64,000 nt of DNA from Oncomelania hupensis. Lineage: Eukaryota > Mollusca > Gastropoda > Littorinimorpha > Pomatiopsidae. The first letter of the stretch is position 1; each line of letters starts with the position of its first letter. Under the pieces are notes generated by a model. It was not told the origin of the DNA and searched no databases. It was given only the letters and a program-made list of their open reading frames with translations. Below, in pieces: positions 41,339-55,053 of this stretch. A program made the translations under genes and the position numbers. The stretch lies in contig CM072514.1 of assembly GCA_036898135.1 (NCBI GenBank), positions 7,843,393 through 7,907,392 of the forward strand. Direction: 5' to 3'.

Positions 41339-42532
41339 CCCAACGCCAGTTCGTTGATGACCTTTGAAAGTTTTATTCTCGAAGTGCATCATACTAAGAG
41401 AGCGCAACAGGCAATGCTCGTACAGCTACATTCTGCCCTCTCTGTGTGTCTGACTCGTTCTCCCGTTCTCTTGTTCTCTTTCTGTGTGCTGCAGCCCTCT
41501 GTCTTTTCTTCTCTTGCTCTCCGAGTGTGTGTGTATCCCGAAATATTTGCACAGTGCGTGCTTTTATGTGTGCGCGCGGACCGCACTGAACCCGATGTAT
41601 AACGCGTGCTGCGCGTCCCAGAATGATCTGCTCTCGCGGTAATTTGTTTTAGTTGTTAATCTTTATTTTACATATAAGGCTTGAAACGCCAACGAACACT
41701 ATACAAAATATATATGGAGGGAAATGCGGAACTACGACCTTTCTACTGATATAATAATCTCGGACCTATCTGCTACGAAAGAAAAATAATACGCAATTTA
41801 AGAGGGAGTTGGCTGCTGCTTTTAAGAATTTCACGAGTCTAAACCCGTAAAAACTCTTTAATTTAATAGAATTATAAATAATAATAATAATAATGACAAA
41901 GAAAGAACAACGTCTCCTCTTTCTAACGATATATAATATGACATGGTTACTATTATGGGTTCCGACTATGACGGACTAAAATAGAAATCACCTAGCACAA
42001 CAACAATATTTACATCCAACCTTTTCTTACAACTTTTCCTCTGTCTTTCTTCTGATGTATGTCCCTATAAAAGTAATATTTAATTTAAGTATATACTATT
42101 AGAGAATGAACTATCTAAGGCATCGGAAAATATCACACTTAAGGTGTTACAGTGGAAAATCTTTGCTATCACCATCATCGACAATTTTGTTCTTATCATG
42201 TGTTAATCTACAATTACACAAGGCGGGAAGTGCGTTAGACCGGCCAAACCAGTAAGCCTGTCGGCTTGTTCCGCAACAGCGCAGTGTCTTTATCAATGTG
42301 ATAGGCATCGTGCTATTCTAAACATCGTGCTCTAATTCAAAATTTCTACATAAATCACAAATAAAGTTTATACTAATAGAGAATTTAATGCTGCGTCTAA
42401 CGATTATATGCTTTAAGGGATCTGAAAAGTATATATGAAATTATTGCATACTGCTAGTTCAAACACAATAGAGAACAGAGTAAGGCCTACATATCGTAAC
42501 GGTCAGAAATTCTTTGTAGCCGCCCGGCTATA

Positions 42533-43805
42533 TTATGTTAATGTTTTTTGTACACACAATCATACCATAATGATTTCCATCCTAAGTATGGATTGATAGT
42601 AGTAATCTCACAAACACAGATTGTTCACCAAGTTAGGACTTTGATTGAAACGTGGTCTTCACCCAGGTTACAACCTCACTAATAGGTTCAAACCTTTGTC
42701 CTGGTTACGACCTCGCGAATGACGTGACGTAGTCTTGCGTCTTTTGCCCAGGTGAATGACCTAAAGACTTAAACGAGGTCATTATCTCAAGAATGTCAAG
42801 ACTCCTTCACCCAGGTTTAATGTCACCTCGTGGTACGAACTCGCGAATGACGTGCGACCTGTGCCCAGGTTATGTGTCCTAGTGGTTGGAGTGAGAGGTT
42901 TTTGTCCTGGTCGCGAACCTTTGTTCCATGGTTATGACCTCGTATATGGCACAATGACTTTGCCTTGGTTTCAACCTCTCGAACAAAAGTGCGAGGTAAT
43001 AAATATAATGAACCCCATCAACAAACACACAAAGAAGCAGCTAATGTTAGGTGATAATTATGGGAAGCAACTCTTGTCGGAACGAGTTACTCCCCTTTTC
43101 CCGTTGGCGCGCCAGACTGATTAGACCTTCATTCTGTCGGTTAAAACATTGCTAAGTATTGCAGGAATTTTGCAGTGTTTGGACCACCAGATGTTGGCGG
43201 TATTAAGTACATATTATTTATAAATATAAACAAACAAATTTATAAAATTTCAATAAAAATATATGTATAAAATTAATTTGTCATGCAGCTTGTTTCATGA
43301 AGAACAAATTTATAGTTTTCAATCTTTTAATTGTAATTAATTCACTAATAATATATTCACCGAATTAACTAGAATTACATATATTAAAAATGAAACATAA
43401 TTTGAGAGAATAAACAAAAAGTAAAATTAAATGTATAGAATGAAAGCAATGTATACAGTAAAATAAAGACAAGCAACTAAATTCAAGAGTATTAAAGTTT
43501 TTTTTGGAATAAAATATAATTAAGTGTCAGAAATACATTAAAATAAAAATAATTAACTAGAATAATACTTGATAGAAATGAAATTATTAAGATTTACATT
43601 ACTTGCAATTGAAATAAAATATATAAAAATAAGTGAATTTGTGATTTGTTTGCTTGTTTATTTTTCAAGTTTTTTTTTTAATTCAGTAAATAATGCATTC
43701 ACTGAATTAATTAGAATTACATATATTCAAAAATTAAACATAACTTGAGAGAATAAACAAAAGTAATGTCAATAAAATTAAATTTATAGAATGAAAGCAA
43801 TATAT
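42533..43805. other. Flank between foldback element and LINE B; repeats only
   Basis: 42650-43010 is the R2 block of GACCTCGCGAATGACGT units. 43340-43450 and 43685-43805 are a direct repeat of about 115 bp (ATTCACtGAATTAaTTAGAA, GAGAGAATAAACAAAA). No gene recognised. Confidence 0.6.
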
Positions 43806-44832
43806 TTCTTTTTTTTTCCTTTTTTTAGTAACATAATAGAACTATCTCTTTGTTTTTGACATATATAATGATATAAGATTAATGGGCTCTCTCATCAAGA
43901 GCAATGGGCTGTAAAAAGTAGACATGTTTTTATATTTCATGTTGTAATGTGCATTTGCTGTTTGATGGTTTATAATCACCGTGTGGAAAGGTTGGTATAA
44001 GATAATAAGTGACTAAGTGATTTTAAAATATTTATTTATTTCTATTAGTTATTTTTACACTTATTTATTTTTATTAATTTTTTTTCTTTCTTTTTTTCCT
44101 TGCAACATTTACGGTTTTATTGTGTCCTAAAAGAGGTAAATGACATGAATCGTTTTTATGTGTGTGCTGTTGATGATGTATTGGTACTTATTGAATTTTC
44201 TCATTGTATTTGAGCAAAAGGAAATCTTTAGTGTCATTGTATGTATGTGTGTGTAGGTGTGCGTGTGTATGCATTTGCTGAATATAAGTACTACTGTTTA
44301 ATTAGATAACGTATAACATATATTGTGTGTGGGCACATGCGTAAATTGGATATGACCTACTTTGTTATTGTTTGATTTAAACAAGAGAGGAAACTAAAGA
44401 AAGAGAAAAGAAGAGATAGATGTTTAGTTCTTGAGTGATGGTTCTTTTGCAGTTTGTACACGTTGATATTTGGGGCGGGGGAGGTAGGAGAAGATAAATC
44501 ACTAGTTTTTAATTATTTTATTATATTGAATTGTCTTATTTATTTTTGTTTATTTTTACATTATTATTGTTGTTATTACTATTGCTGTTGTTATTATTGC
44601 TGTTATTATTATTATATTATTATCACATTTATTACACTTTTTTCCCCCTTTCATTTAAAATAATGATTAATCGACTGGCTGTGTAACCGTGCACCGCTTT
44701 TGAAACTCGGCCATTTGGAACTCTTGTAAAAACGTGTTTTTTCTTGTTATTTTCTTCGTCTTTTCTATCTTTTTGATTTCCTTTTTTTAATTTTCTTCAG
44801 AGAGAGCGTGACGTCTATTTTCTTGTATTTTT

Positions 44833-45600
44833 ATGGATAATACAGTTTCTATTTTATCAGCACATTGTCAAGGTTTGAATAATGCCCAAAAAAGACGTGA
44901 CATTTTTCATTTCTTTAAAATTAAAAAGTACAATATTTACTTCTTGCAAGACACACATTTTGAAACTAAGTTAGAGACATATATTAGGTCGGAGTGGGGT
45001 TATAAGGCATATTTTGCTTCTTTTAATTCAGTATCAAGGGGCGTTGCAGTTCTTTTCAACAATACATTTGAATGCAAGGTAAAAAAAAGTTGAAGGTGAT
45101 AGCAGTGGGAATTATTTGCTTGTTCTAATACAAATAAAGGATGAAGATTATTTACTTGTAAATATTTATGGCCCAAACAGAGATAATCCTGAGTTTTTTA
45201 AGAATATTAATAATAAAATTTTAGGATTTAATTGTCAAAACGTAGTAGTAGCTGGTGATTGGAATTTGGTATTAGATCCCTCCAAAGACTATGAAAATTA
45301 TAAAAATATAAACAACGTAAAAGCACAAGAAACAGTCTTTCAATTAATGGATAACTTAGATTTGTGCGACATCTGGCGTGAATTGAATCAGGATTGCCGT
45401 CGTTTTACTTGGCGTCGCAGTATTCTTTTTCAGCAGAGTAGGCTTGATTTTTTTTAAATTTCGGAATCTATCTTGCCCAATGTACAGGATACAGATATTT
45501 TGTGTGGTTACAGAACTGATCATTCCTACATTACTTTACATATACAACTAGAACAAAAAGATAAAAAAGAAACACATTTTGGAAATTTAATGCATCATTG
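44833..45600 (+). pseudogene. APE endonuclease of LINE copy B
   Basis: Frame 1 (to 45093) has MDNTVSILSAHCQGLN and YFLQDTHFETKLET. Frame 2 (45116-45457) has YLLVNIYGPNRDNPEF, VVVAGDWNLVLDP and RRFTWRRSILFQQSRLDFF, then the RTDHSYI block after a T8 run that causes the stop. Breaks are an A8 run (45072) and the T8 run (45449). It would nick target DNA. Confidence 0.8.
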
Positions 45601-46260
45601 TTAAAAGACAAAAATTATTTAGAAGAAATAAATACTGTAATAGATAATGTTATTCAAGATTATGCTGCTTTAACTTACAGTAGAGAATACTTGTTACAAA
45701 TGAATTCAAAGGATATTCACTTTACAATTTCTGAGGATTTGTTTTTAGATTTTCTAATGATGAAAATTAGGTCGAAAGCTATATCTTATGCAACAGGGAA
45801 AAAGAGAAAGGATAGTTAAAGAGAGAAAAGGCTTGAAGAAGAAATAAATGAAATTGATAAAAAAAATAAATAGAAATCAAACAGATGCTGAATTATTAGA
45901 TCAAAAGAAACAAGAATTAAGGATAATAAGAGAAAATCGAATGGAAGGTGTGCTTCTTCGTTCCCGGGCAAGGTGTATTGCAGATGGAGAGAAAATAACA
46001 AATTATTTTTGTAATTTAGAAAAACGTCACTATATCAGTAAAGTAATGAGTAATTTAAAGGAGAAGATGAAATATATATTACTGATTATCCTGGCATTTT
46101 GAATAAAGTAAAAAAATGAAAAGTTATATACAAAAGGAATGTTGAAGATGGAGAAATTACTGATTTAATTATTAACTTGCCTCGTCTGAGTGATGAAGAG
46201 TCAGATAAATTGGAAGGGGAAATTAATTACGAGGAGGCATGTTATGTATTAAAGAACATG
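45601..46260 (+). pseudogene. Linker between endonuclease and reverse transcriptase, copy B
   Basis: Charged, helical sequence in three frames (LLQMNSKDIHFTISEDLFLD; RMEGVLLRSRARCIADGEKI, typical of L1/Tx1 ORF2 before RT). Confidence 0.65.
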
Positions 46261-47403
46261 AAAAATCATAAAAGTCCAGGTACAGACGGATTTACTGTGG
46301 AATTTTACAAAGTATTTTGGAAAAAATGGGTCATTTAATTGTTAGGGCACTTAATGAAGGCTTAAGAAATGGAAAATTAACATCTGTTCAGAGAGAAGGA
46401 ATTATTATATGTATTCCTAAGGGTGAAAAATCCAGAGATTTAATTCAAAATTGGAGACCTATTTCACTGTTAAATGTGATATATAAGATTGGATCGGCTT
46501 GTATTGCCTCGAGATTACAGAAAGTGTTAGATAATCTCATAAATGAAGATCAAACAGGTTTCATAAGTGGTAGATATATTGGAGATAATATAAGGTTATT
46601 ATATGACATGATTGAATACTTAGATAGAAAAAAAATTGCCTGGTTTATTATTAAATGTTGATTTTGAAAAGGCGTTTGATTCTTTAGATTGGTCTTTTAT
46701 GCATAAGGTATTAACAGAGTTTGGTTTTGGTCAAGATCTAAGAAGATGGATTATGATTTTTTATAGTGATATTAAATCAACAGTTTTGGTAAATGGGCGT
46801 GCTTCAACTTGGTTTAATATTGAAAGAGGATGTAGACAAGGAGACCCAGTGTCGCCCTATTTATTCGTATTGTGTGTTGAAATCTTGGCTACAATGATTC
46901 GGCAAAAATAAGGATATTAAAGGTATTATTGTTAATAATGTTGAACACAAAATTTCTCAATACGCAGATGACACAGAATTTTTACTTGAAGGGGATCAGA
47001 CATCTTTTGAAAAGTGTATTGAATTGTTGGATACCTTTGGCAGAAAATCTGGTTTAGGATTAAATGCAGAAAAATCTAGTGCTATGTGGTTGGGTAGGAA
47101 AAACTGTCATGTACAGTACATGCAGCATTTAGGTATGACAAGGAATCCTTTACAGGTGAAAATTTTAGGAATATTGCTAACAAACTCAATTAATAACTGT
47201 TTTCAATTAAATTATAATGACAAATTTTATGAAGTTAGAAAATTATTTTTAGTTTGGTCTAAAAGGAATATTACACCACTTGGCAGAGTTGCAGTATTAA
47301 AGTCGTTAATTCTCTCGAAGTTGGTTCATTTATGGCTGCTGCTATCAAACCCACCAGATAATGTTATAAAAGAATTGCAAACAATGTGCTATCAGTTTGT
47401 ATG
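46200..47403 (+). pseudogene. Reverse transcriptase of LINE copy B
   Basis: Blocks: SPGTDGFTVEFYK (46280), NWRPISLLNVIYKI, EDQTGFISGRYIGDNIRLLY, then after an A8 shift LLLNVDFEKAFDSLDWSFM, GCRQGDPVSPYLFVLCVEIL, a shift at 46905, QYADDTEFLLEG with the catalytic DD, GLGLNAEKSSAMWLG and KILGILLTN. QGDPVSPYLF and YADDTEF are typical of the L1/Tx1 group. Three frame breaks make it inactive as read. Confidence 0.8.
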
Positions 47404-48300
47404 AAAGAAAAAAACAGATAGAATTAGTAGAAAAACTGCAATTAAAAATGTTAAAGATGGGGGTATAGGCTTAGTGGATATTAAAAATTTTATTGTAGCT
47501 CTGAAAATGATTTGGATTAGGAAATTAAAAACTAGTCAACACAAATGGAAAAACTTTATTAAAGCAGATTTTGAATATATAGATAAAATTGAATTATACG
47601 GACCTGGAATTACTAAATTATATAGAGCTACAAATACTTTTTGGAAAAAATGTATTTACAGGATATAAACATTTTTTCTATAAGGTTGATATAGAGCAGT
47701 CAGGAGAATTACTTGCAGAACCAATATGTTTTAATGAAAGGATAAAGGTGGGTCAAAGGTCAATTTCAAAGACTCATTGGATTGAGCGTGGTGTACATTG
47801 CATTGCTGATTTTTTTAATGTTGATGGAACTTTCCTTACTTGGGTTGAATTTAACAGAAGATATAATTTAAGAGTGGACTTCCTTACATATGTTGGTTGT
47901 ACGCTAGCAATTAAAGAATATATTAAAAAAACTAAAATAATAGTAACTGATAATAATCGTTTAACTATCTGTGTTCCAATAAAGAAGATCCTCTCCACTG
48001 AAAAAGGTTTCAGGAAATTTTATGATATATGTATGAAAAACAATGTAGAGCCAATTTGTTGTAAAAAAAAATGGAATGCTAAAGTAAATTATGTCATACA
48101 ATTGAAAAAGTGTTTTTATAAAATTCAAAAAATTGGTGATATCGGAATGAGATGGTTTCAGATGCGTATTGTACATCGCATTCTGGCAACTAATATTATT
48201 TTAAAAGAAATGGGTTTATCTCAGAGTGTAATGTGTACTTTTTGTGAAGTTGAGAGGTAGAGTATCACACACCTCTTTTGGAATTGTGATTGTGTAAGAC
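47404..48300 (+). pseudogene. C-terminal region with CCHC motif, LINE copy B
   Basis: 47589-48260 reads MRWFQMRIVHRILATNIILK and ends MCTFCEVER, and after a stop SITHLFWNCDCVRHFW. Together these make the C-X2-C...H-X4-C zinc-binding motif (zf-RVT type) of L1/Tx1 ORF2. Confidence 0.75.
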
Positions 48301-48830
48301 ACTTCTGGAACCTTTTTGAGCGCTGGATTAAACAGACTTGTGAAAATGCATGTAATTTAATTATATCAGAAAGCTTAATAGTGTTTGGAATTGATCTGAA
48401 TGTGAACACAGATCCTATATTTGATTTGATTTTATTATTGGCAAAAAAAATATATATATGGATGTAGATATAGCAATGTAAAACCCAATGTAGAGGCATT
48501 TAAGTTTAAATTAAAATGGAGATATAATATCGAAAGGTATAATGCTAAATTGAATTAGAAAGAATCTGAATTTGATGCTGCATGGTTTTATTATAAACAG
48601 TTGATGTAATAATTTTGTATAATATACAATTCTCGCTTCCTATTTCTATTTCTTCTTTGCTCTCTCTTCTTCTTTCTTTTTTTTCTTTTTTTTCCCCACA
48701 AATTTATATGTTTAGTTCATTGCTTTGTTTGTTTATTAGTTGAGTCTGTTCGCCTTTATATATTGATCGATGTTATGCTGTTGTTAAAAGAAGAATAAAT
48801 GGAAATGCAAAAAAAAACAACAAAAAAAGA

Positions 48831-50300
<1,470 letters not shown>

Positions 50301-51386
50301 TATTATTATTATGTGAATCACAAATATGTTTTCTTTTTAAACCAGATTAATGCCATTACACAAGCTTTTATTCTCTTCATCTGGCCTGTCATAATGTTGT
50401 AACGTTGTTTAGTTATTCAACGATTATTCTACTTTTAAAACTGCTGTATTTCACCACCATTTACACTCTACATCTTTGATGAGGTATTGTTGATCTGCCT
50501 CTATTGGTATTAACGTCCCTCTCTTAAATGTTTTCTTTGAAATTACTCATTTATTTTATAAGTTGATTGATTGATTGATTGACTGATTTTATACTTTTAT
50601 TTGTTGGTTTGTTACCTTCACTAGGTTTACATGTTGTCTTGTTTTTAAATGCAGAATAGATTTATTATGCGTGTGTATCTGTGTGTGGCTGTGTGTGATC
50701 AAGCGCTTTGTGAAGCATTTTATGTTTGAATTACGCTATACAAAATAAATTATTATTATAATTATTATAACAAAATATGAAAAATCACTAGAGCCAAATT
50801 CTTCTTCAAACAAACAAGTTAATTATTTTTGTTTTTGAAGCCAGTTGAGTTAGGAAAAATGGATTTCTCAGATATTGGTAAGCTTGTTGGAATTTCAACA
50901 TTATCTATGGCAACAATAGATTACCTCGTTAAGAGAAAAATACTTCCTGAAGACCTACACATCTAATCTTTGGTCTAATATTCTGTTCAGTTTAAGACTG
51001 CATTGCCAGTTGATTTGAAAAAAAGTAGGATTACCAGTAAATATTATATTTTTTCTATGTTTCAAATATAACACACAAATTCTCAAAATCAGCGCAAATT
51101 ACCCTGGTAATATAAAGTGAAGAGAGAGAGAGAGAGGAAAGTGATGTAAACTACTCAAAAAGCACATATTTTAGGAGAAAAAAGAGGGGCTAAGATTTTA
51201 TGGCGCAGACCGATCTATTCTTCTATCTCTTCCCAACATCATTCTAGGAACCAAAATGATTGACGCATTCATCGAGGGCCTCCAACATCATGAAGATGAA
51301 GAACTTTAAACAAACGTGGAACATCGAACAGTTTGAAAAGGCAATTATTCAAATGAAAGAAAACCAAGGAATGTTTACATTAAATA
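50301..51386. other. No gene recognised; L2-style tail at 50690-50770
   Basis: 50690-50770 ends in AAGCGCTTTGTGAAGC and AATAAATTATTATTAT like other LINE tails here. 50858-50965 holds a short unassigned frame (MDFSDIGKLVGISTLSMATI). (GATT)n at 50563-50582. Confidence 0.45.
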
Positions 51387-51523
51387 AACAGCATTAGTGA
51401 AAACAAGAGGACAGAGAAAGATGGAGCACTATGGTTAAACAATCATCTATGGAATCCCAAAGACTTTCGAATTACGGGATGAGATAGGATAGGATAGAAT
51501 AGGATAGGATAGGATACAGCATT
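51387..51523 (+). mobile_element. (GGATA)n LINE 3' end with 8-bp target duplication
   Basis: About 110 bp of the family's last coding part (RERWSTMVKQSSM) and tail. ACAGCATT flanks it (51387-51394 and 51516-51523). Confidence 0.8.
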
Positions 51524-51784
51524 GAAAGAAACCACTTACCTCTTTTGGTTGGTGCTGGAAAATGAAAATTCTTTGTAACAAATCTTCGAGAAAACGGGTA
51601 AGTTGAGGTTTCGAAGAAAACGTTTGGTAGGTGTTGTCGTCTTGTCTACTTCCTTGAACGTAAATGCGTCAGAAAATCTCACGACGGAGTTATTTATAGT
51701 TTGGAGCATACGCCTCCCCCCTACCCCCTTTTCTCTCTCTCTCTCTTCCCAGTGGCCAAAACCGCCATTGACGTGTCATTCACT
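51524..51784. other. No gene recognised
   Basis: Short frames only. Confidence 0.4.
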
Positions 51785-51957
51785 CATTGTCAGCAAAGGC
51801 GCAGCAGCCATAGGGCAACGTCACCCAAGACGATGGGGGTGCTTTATCAGCACATGCGCAGCAGCCATTGGGCAACGTCACCCAAGACAATGGGGGTGCT
51901 TTATCAGCAAAGGCGCAACAGCCATAGGCCAACGTCACCCAAGACAATGGGGGTGGG
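51785..51957. repeat. 57-bp tandem repeat, three units
   Basis: GCGCAGCAGCCATAGGGCAA recurs at 51799, 51856 and 51913, followed by CGTCACCCAAGACAATGGGG. Units differ by a few bases. The 57-bp length keeps a frame open. Confidence 0.85.
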
Positions 51958-52190
51958 ATGTGAGCGGGTGGACAAGGGAGATAGGACGTAGTGCATAATT
52001 GTGTGTGTGCTAGTTTATCGGGCAGTTGGACATGAGTTTCAGGAGCTTTATAATCCGGCCTCTGGAATACATAGGTGCACAAGCTATATGTTACCTGTCT
52101 ATGAACAAACAATTAGTATGTATGGCACTTGAAACTAACATCTGTTCAATTAAAACTATAGGCATGCTATCATTGTCTCTGTATCTCTCC

Positions 52191-52230
<40 letters not shown>

Positions 52231-52324
52231 ATATGCTCAAATTAAGCTCTAGGTATGCTCTCCCTGTCTTTCTCTCTAATACACACTCCTACACAAAGTA
52301 AACTATAGGCATTCTTTCTCTACA
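51958..52324. other. No gene; (CT)n/(CA)n at 52190-52230
   Basis: Simple repeats and short frames only. Confidence 0.5.
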
Positions 52325-52857
52325 GTTCGCCTATCGCGCCAACCGGTCTGTGGACGACGCCGTCGCCTTGGCACTGCACTCCGTCCTCCAACACCTCGAG
52401 TCCCCCGACCGCTATGCTCGACTCCTGTTTATCGACTTCAGCAGTGCCTTCAACACCGTCATCCCCCAGAAACTTTCGACAAGCTCTGCTCCTTTGATCT
52501 TCCTCTCTCCACCTGTCACTGGCTCTTGAACTTTCTTCTCTACCGCCCTCAGACTGTCAAGATCGGCTCCAACCTTTCCAAAACTCTTATTCTCAAAACG
52601 GGCACGCCGCATGGTTGTGTCCTCTTACCTACCTCTACTGCCTCTTCACCAATGACTGTGTGTCCCATGCTGACATTGCTCAGCTCGTGAACTTCGCCGA
52701 CGACACCACGGTCGAGGGCATCATCTCCAACAGCGACGAAACCACATACCGCCAGGAAGTCGACCGCTTGGTGTCGTGGTGCGAAGACAACAACCTACAA
52801 CTGAATACCTCCAAGACTGTCGAGATGATTGTGGACTACCGCAGGAAGTACTTCTCA
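52325..52857 (+). pseudogene. LINE reverse transcriptase fragment (CR1/Rex-like)
   Basis: Reads [39 protein letters not shown], a break at about 52465, LLYRPQTVKIGSN, GTPHGCVLLP, QLVNFADDTTVEGIISNSDE (catalytic DD) and LNTSKTVEMIVDYRRK. The GAPQGCVLSP block is mutated. At 52857 it joins a gypsy reverse transcriptase in the same frame. Confidence 0.75.
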
Positions 52858-53431
52858 CGCATCGACCCCAGCAAAGGGTACTATCAGATACCAGTACAAC
52901 AAGTCCGAAAGTACCTAGCGTTTAGCACCATGGAAGGACACTTCGAGTTCAACGTACTTCCCTTCGGACTGCACAACGCACACAGTATCTTTAGCGCCAT
53001 GATGCGGAAACTCCTGGCATCCCTGAGCAGCGAGCACCTACACTCGTTTATGGACGACATCCTCATCGCAACACCTACGTGGGAGGAACATGTCACTCTC
53101 CTACAACGACTACTCGCCCGCCTCAGAGACACTGGATTCACTGCACGACCCACCAAGTGTCAGATTGGGTTCACTGAATTAAAATTTCTGGGACACCATC
53201 AGTCAAGGAAGCCTGCGACCTGTAGAAAAGACAGTGAAACGTCTGCTCGACGCTCCTAGGACCAAGACCAAAAAGGAAGTGCAGTCGTTTCTGGGGCTTT
53301 GCGGCTTCTACCAGAAGTTCCAACTACAAAAGCATCGCAGTGCCACTAACCAATGGAATCCGGAAAACCACCCCGGACAGCAAACTTGTTTTTTCCAACC
53401 TAGTTCCAGTCATTCGCCCAAAAAGGCAATC
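52858..53431 (+). pseudogene. Gypsy reverse transcriptase fragment fused to LINE
   Basis: In frame after the LINE part: YFSRIDPSKGYYQIPV, KYLAFSTMEGHFEFNVLPFG, HSFMDDILIATPTWEEHVTL with the catalytic DD, and CQIGFTELKFLGH. After a frameshift at about 53190: VKRLLDAPRTKTKKEVQSFL and GLCGFYQKF. It ends near 53400, before RNase H, where repeat U begins. The RNase H of such an element is found beside the other U copy at 34523. Confidence 0.8.
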
Positions 53432-53892
53432 ACCGAAGTCGAACGAAGCTCTCCGATGTGTTTCGAAATGATGCTTGCATGACTACGACTAGCTGACATT
53501 AAAAATGATCGCTGTTGCTTCTAATTCAGTTCGATTTACACAGATTTAGCATTTCGCAACGGTATACTTTGTTAATATGAGCATAATATGAGCATAAATA
53601 TTATCGACCATATTTAATAGTTGCGTTCCTTGATTTGCATTTTGTTAGTTCTCAGCAGTAAAGGCTAATAATAGCATTGCCCATTTCCTGCCTAGAACCA
53701 AGTAGACACTGTTATACAGTATACATAGGCTTAATCTACATTATTATATTATAAGTCAGTCTCCGCGCAGCGAAGAAGCTCACTAGCTGAATATAATTAT
53801 TAGAACTGTATTGTTTTTGTTTTATACGTAAATAAATGTATAAACTATCTATTCTAATTGATAATATTTAGGCATATACTTTATAATATTCG
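53432..53892 (+). repeat. Repeat U, complete copy (about 460 bp)
   Basis: From ACCGAAGTCGAACGAAGCTC to TTATAATATTCG. The right part matches 34138-34522. The left part matches 33861-33958 in inverted orientation. Class unknown. Confidence 0.75.
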
Positions 53893-53944
53893 AATCTTGA
53901 AATTTTCGGAGAAGGACGAGTAGGCAAAGCGATTTTTTTTTTTA

Positions 53945-54140
53945 TAACTCGAGATCAGAGTTAAATTAATAGTTAGTTATTCATTGCTTACAGGGCCCAG
54001 CGGACTGCAAAGAGTCGAATCAGAATCACAAAATCAAGACAACTCGAGATCAGAGTTAAATTAAAAGCTTATTAGTTATTCATTGCTTACAGAGTCCAGC
54101 GGACTGCAAAGAGCCGAATCAGGACCACAAAATCGAGACC
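53945..54140. repeat. Tandem duplication, about 95-98 bp unit
   Basis: CTCGAGATCAGAGTTAAATT...CCAGCGGACTGCAAAGAG...CCACAAAATC occurs twice in a row (53947 and 54042) with a few differences. Confidence 0.8.
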
Positions 54141-54150
54141 ACAACTTCGC

Positions 54151-54475
<325 letters not shown>

Positions 54476-54977
54476 TTTAAAAAAATAAAAGAATAGTGTG
54501 CTGCTGTGCGTGCTCAATGGTGTAAATATGGTCAGTGACGTTGTGTTTGTTTTTGCTGTAGTTGGGTGTAACTCGAAATATTCAGATGATGTTACTGGTT
54601 ATTTTTTCTTATAGATTTAACAAAGTTTTCAGATGATTTATAGAAATTTCCGCCCGCCACGCAACATTTTTTAATACGTGTTTCTCATTACAATACATAT
54701 AATTGAAATACATATAACAAATTTACTGTATCAGTTAAAAAGAATAATATTAGTTAAATAAATAATTGCTTTGGTGCTTGCAAAAAAAATATCACTGTTT
54801 TTTGAGACCATTATAAACTTGCTTTGCCTTGTGCTGAAGTGAAATCAACGTATCCATAGCGCTTTGAAGTTTTGTCATGGTTTTATTGTTGATATAGATG
54901 TGAAATCGTTGTATGTGTGCTTTATGTGTTATGTATTACTTTTACTCCTTATTACTAATTGTGTCAGTATATTATTC

Positions 54978-55053
<76 letters not shown>

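Larger units (their letters stand above)
38194..42532. mobile_element. Foldback-type element E1 with roughly 1-kb inverted arms
   Basis: The left arm (38194-39102) is the reverse complement of the right arm (41231-42532). Both termini read TGTAGCCGGGCGG (the right one decayed to TATAGCC; intact in copy E2). The right arm has about 355 bp extra (~41912-42277). The left terminus itself is a small hairpin, TGTAGCC-GGGCG-GGCTACA. The 2.1-kb core holds minisatellites and SINE-like units but no transposase. No convincing target duplication was seen. This looks like a foldback or large non-autonomous TIR element. Confidence 0.7.
43806..48830 (+). mobile_element. L1/Tx1-like LINE copy B, about 5 kb
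   Basis: Leader (43806-44832), endonuclease (44833-45600), reverse transcriptase (about 46200-47400), C-terminal zinc-binding region (47400-48300), 3' UTR and an A-rich tail near 48815-48830. Frames change about ten times, mostly in A or T homopolymers. Copies A and C are close relatives. No ORF1 is present in the 1-kb leader. Confidence 0.85.

Noticed and set aside
41252..41602. Frames with conserved SFILEVHHTKRAQQAMLVQL in the inverted arms
   Set aside because: Seen in both arms and both duplicates because the DNA is repeated; low-complexity ends, no known domain and different breaks per copy.
42852..43124. 90-residue frame also found at 59373-59645
   Set aside because: Runs through the GACCTCGCG repeat block and is shared only through the segmental duplication.
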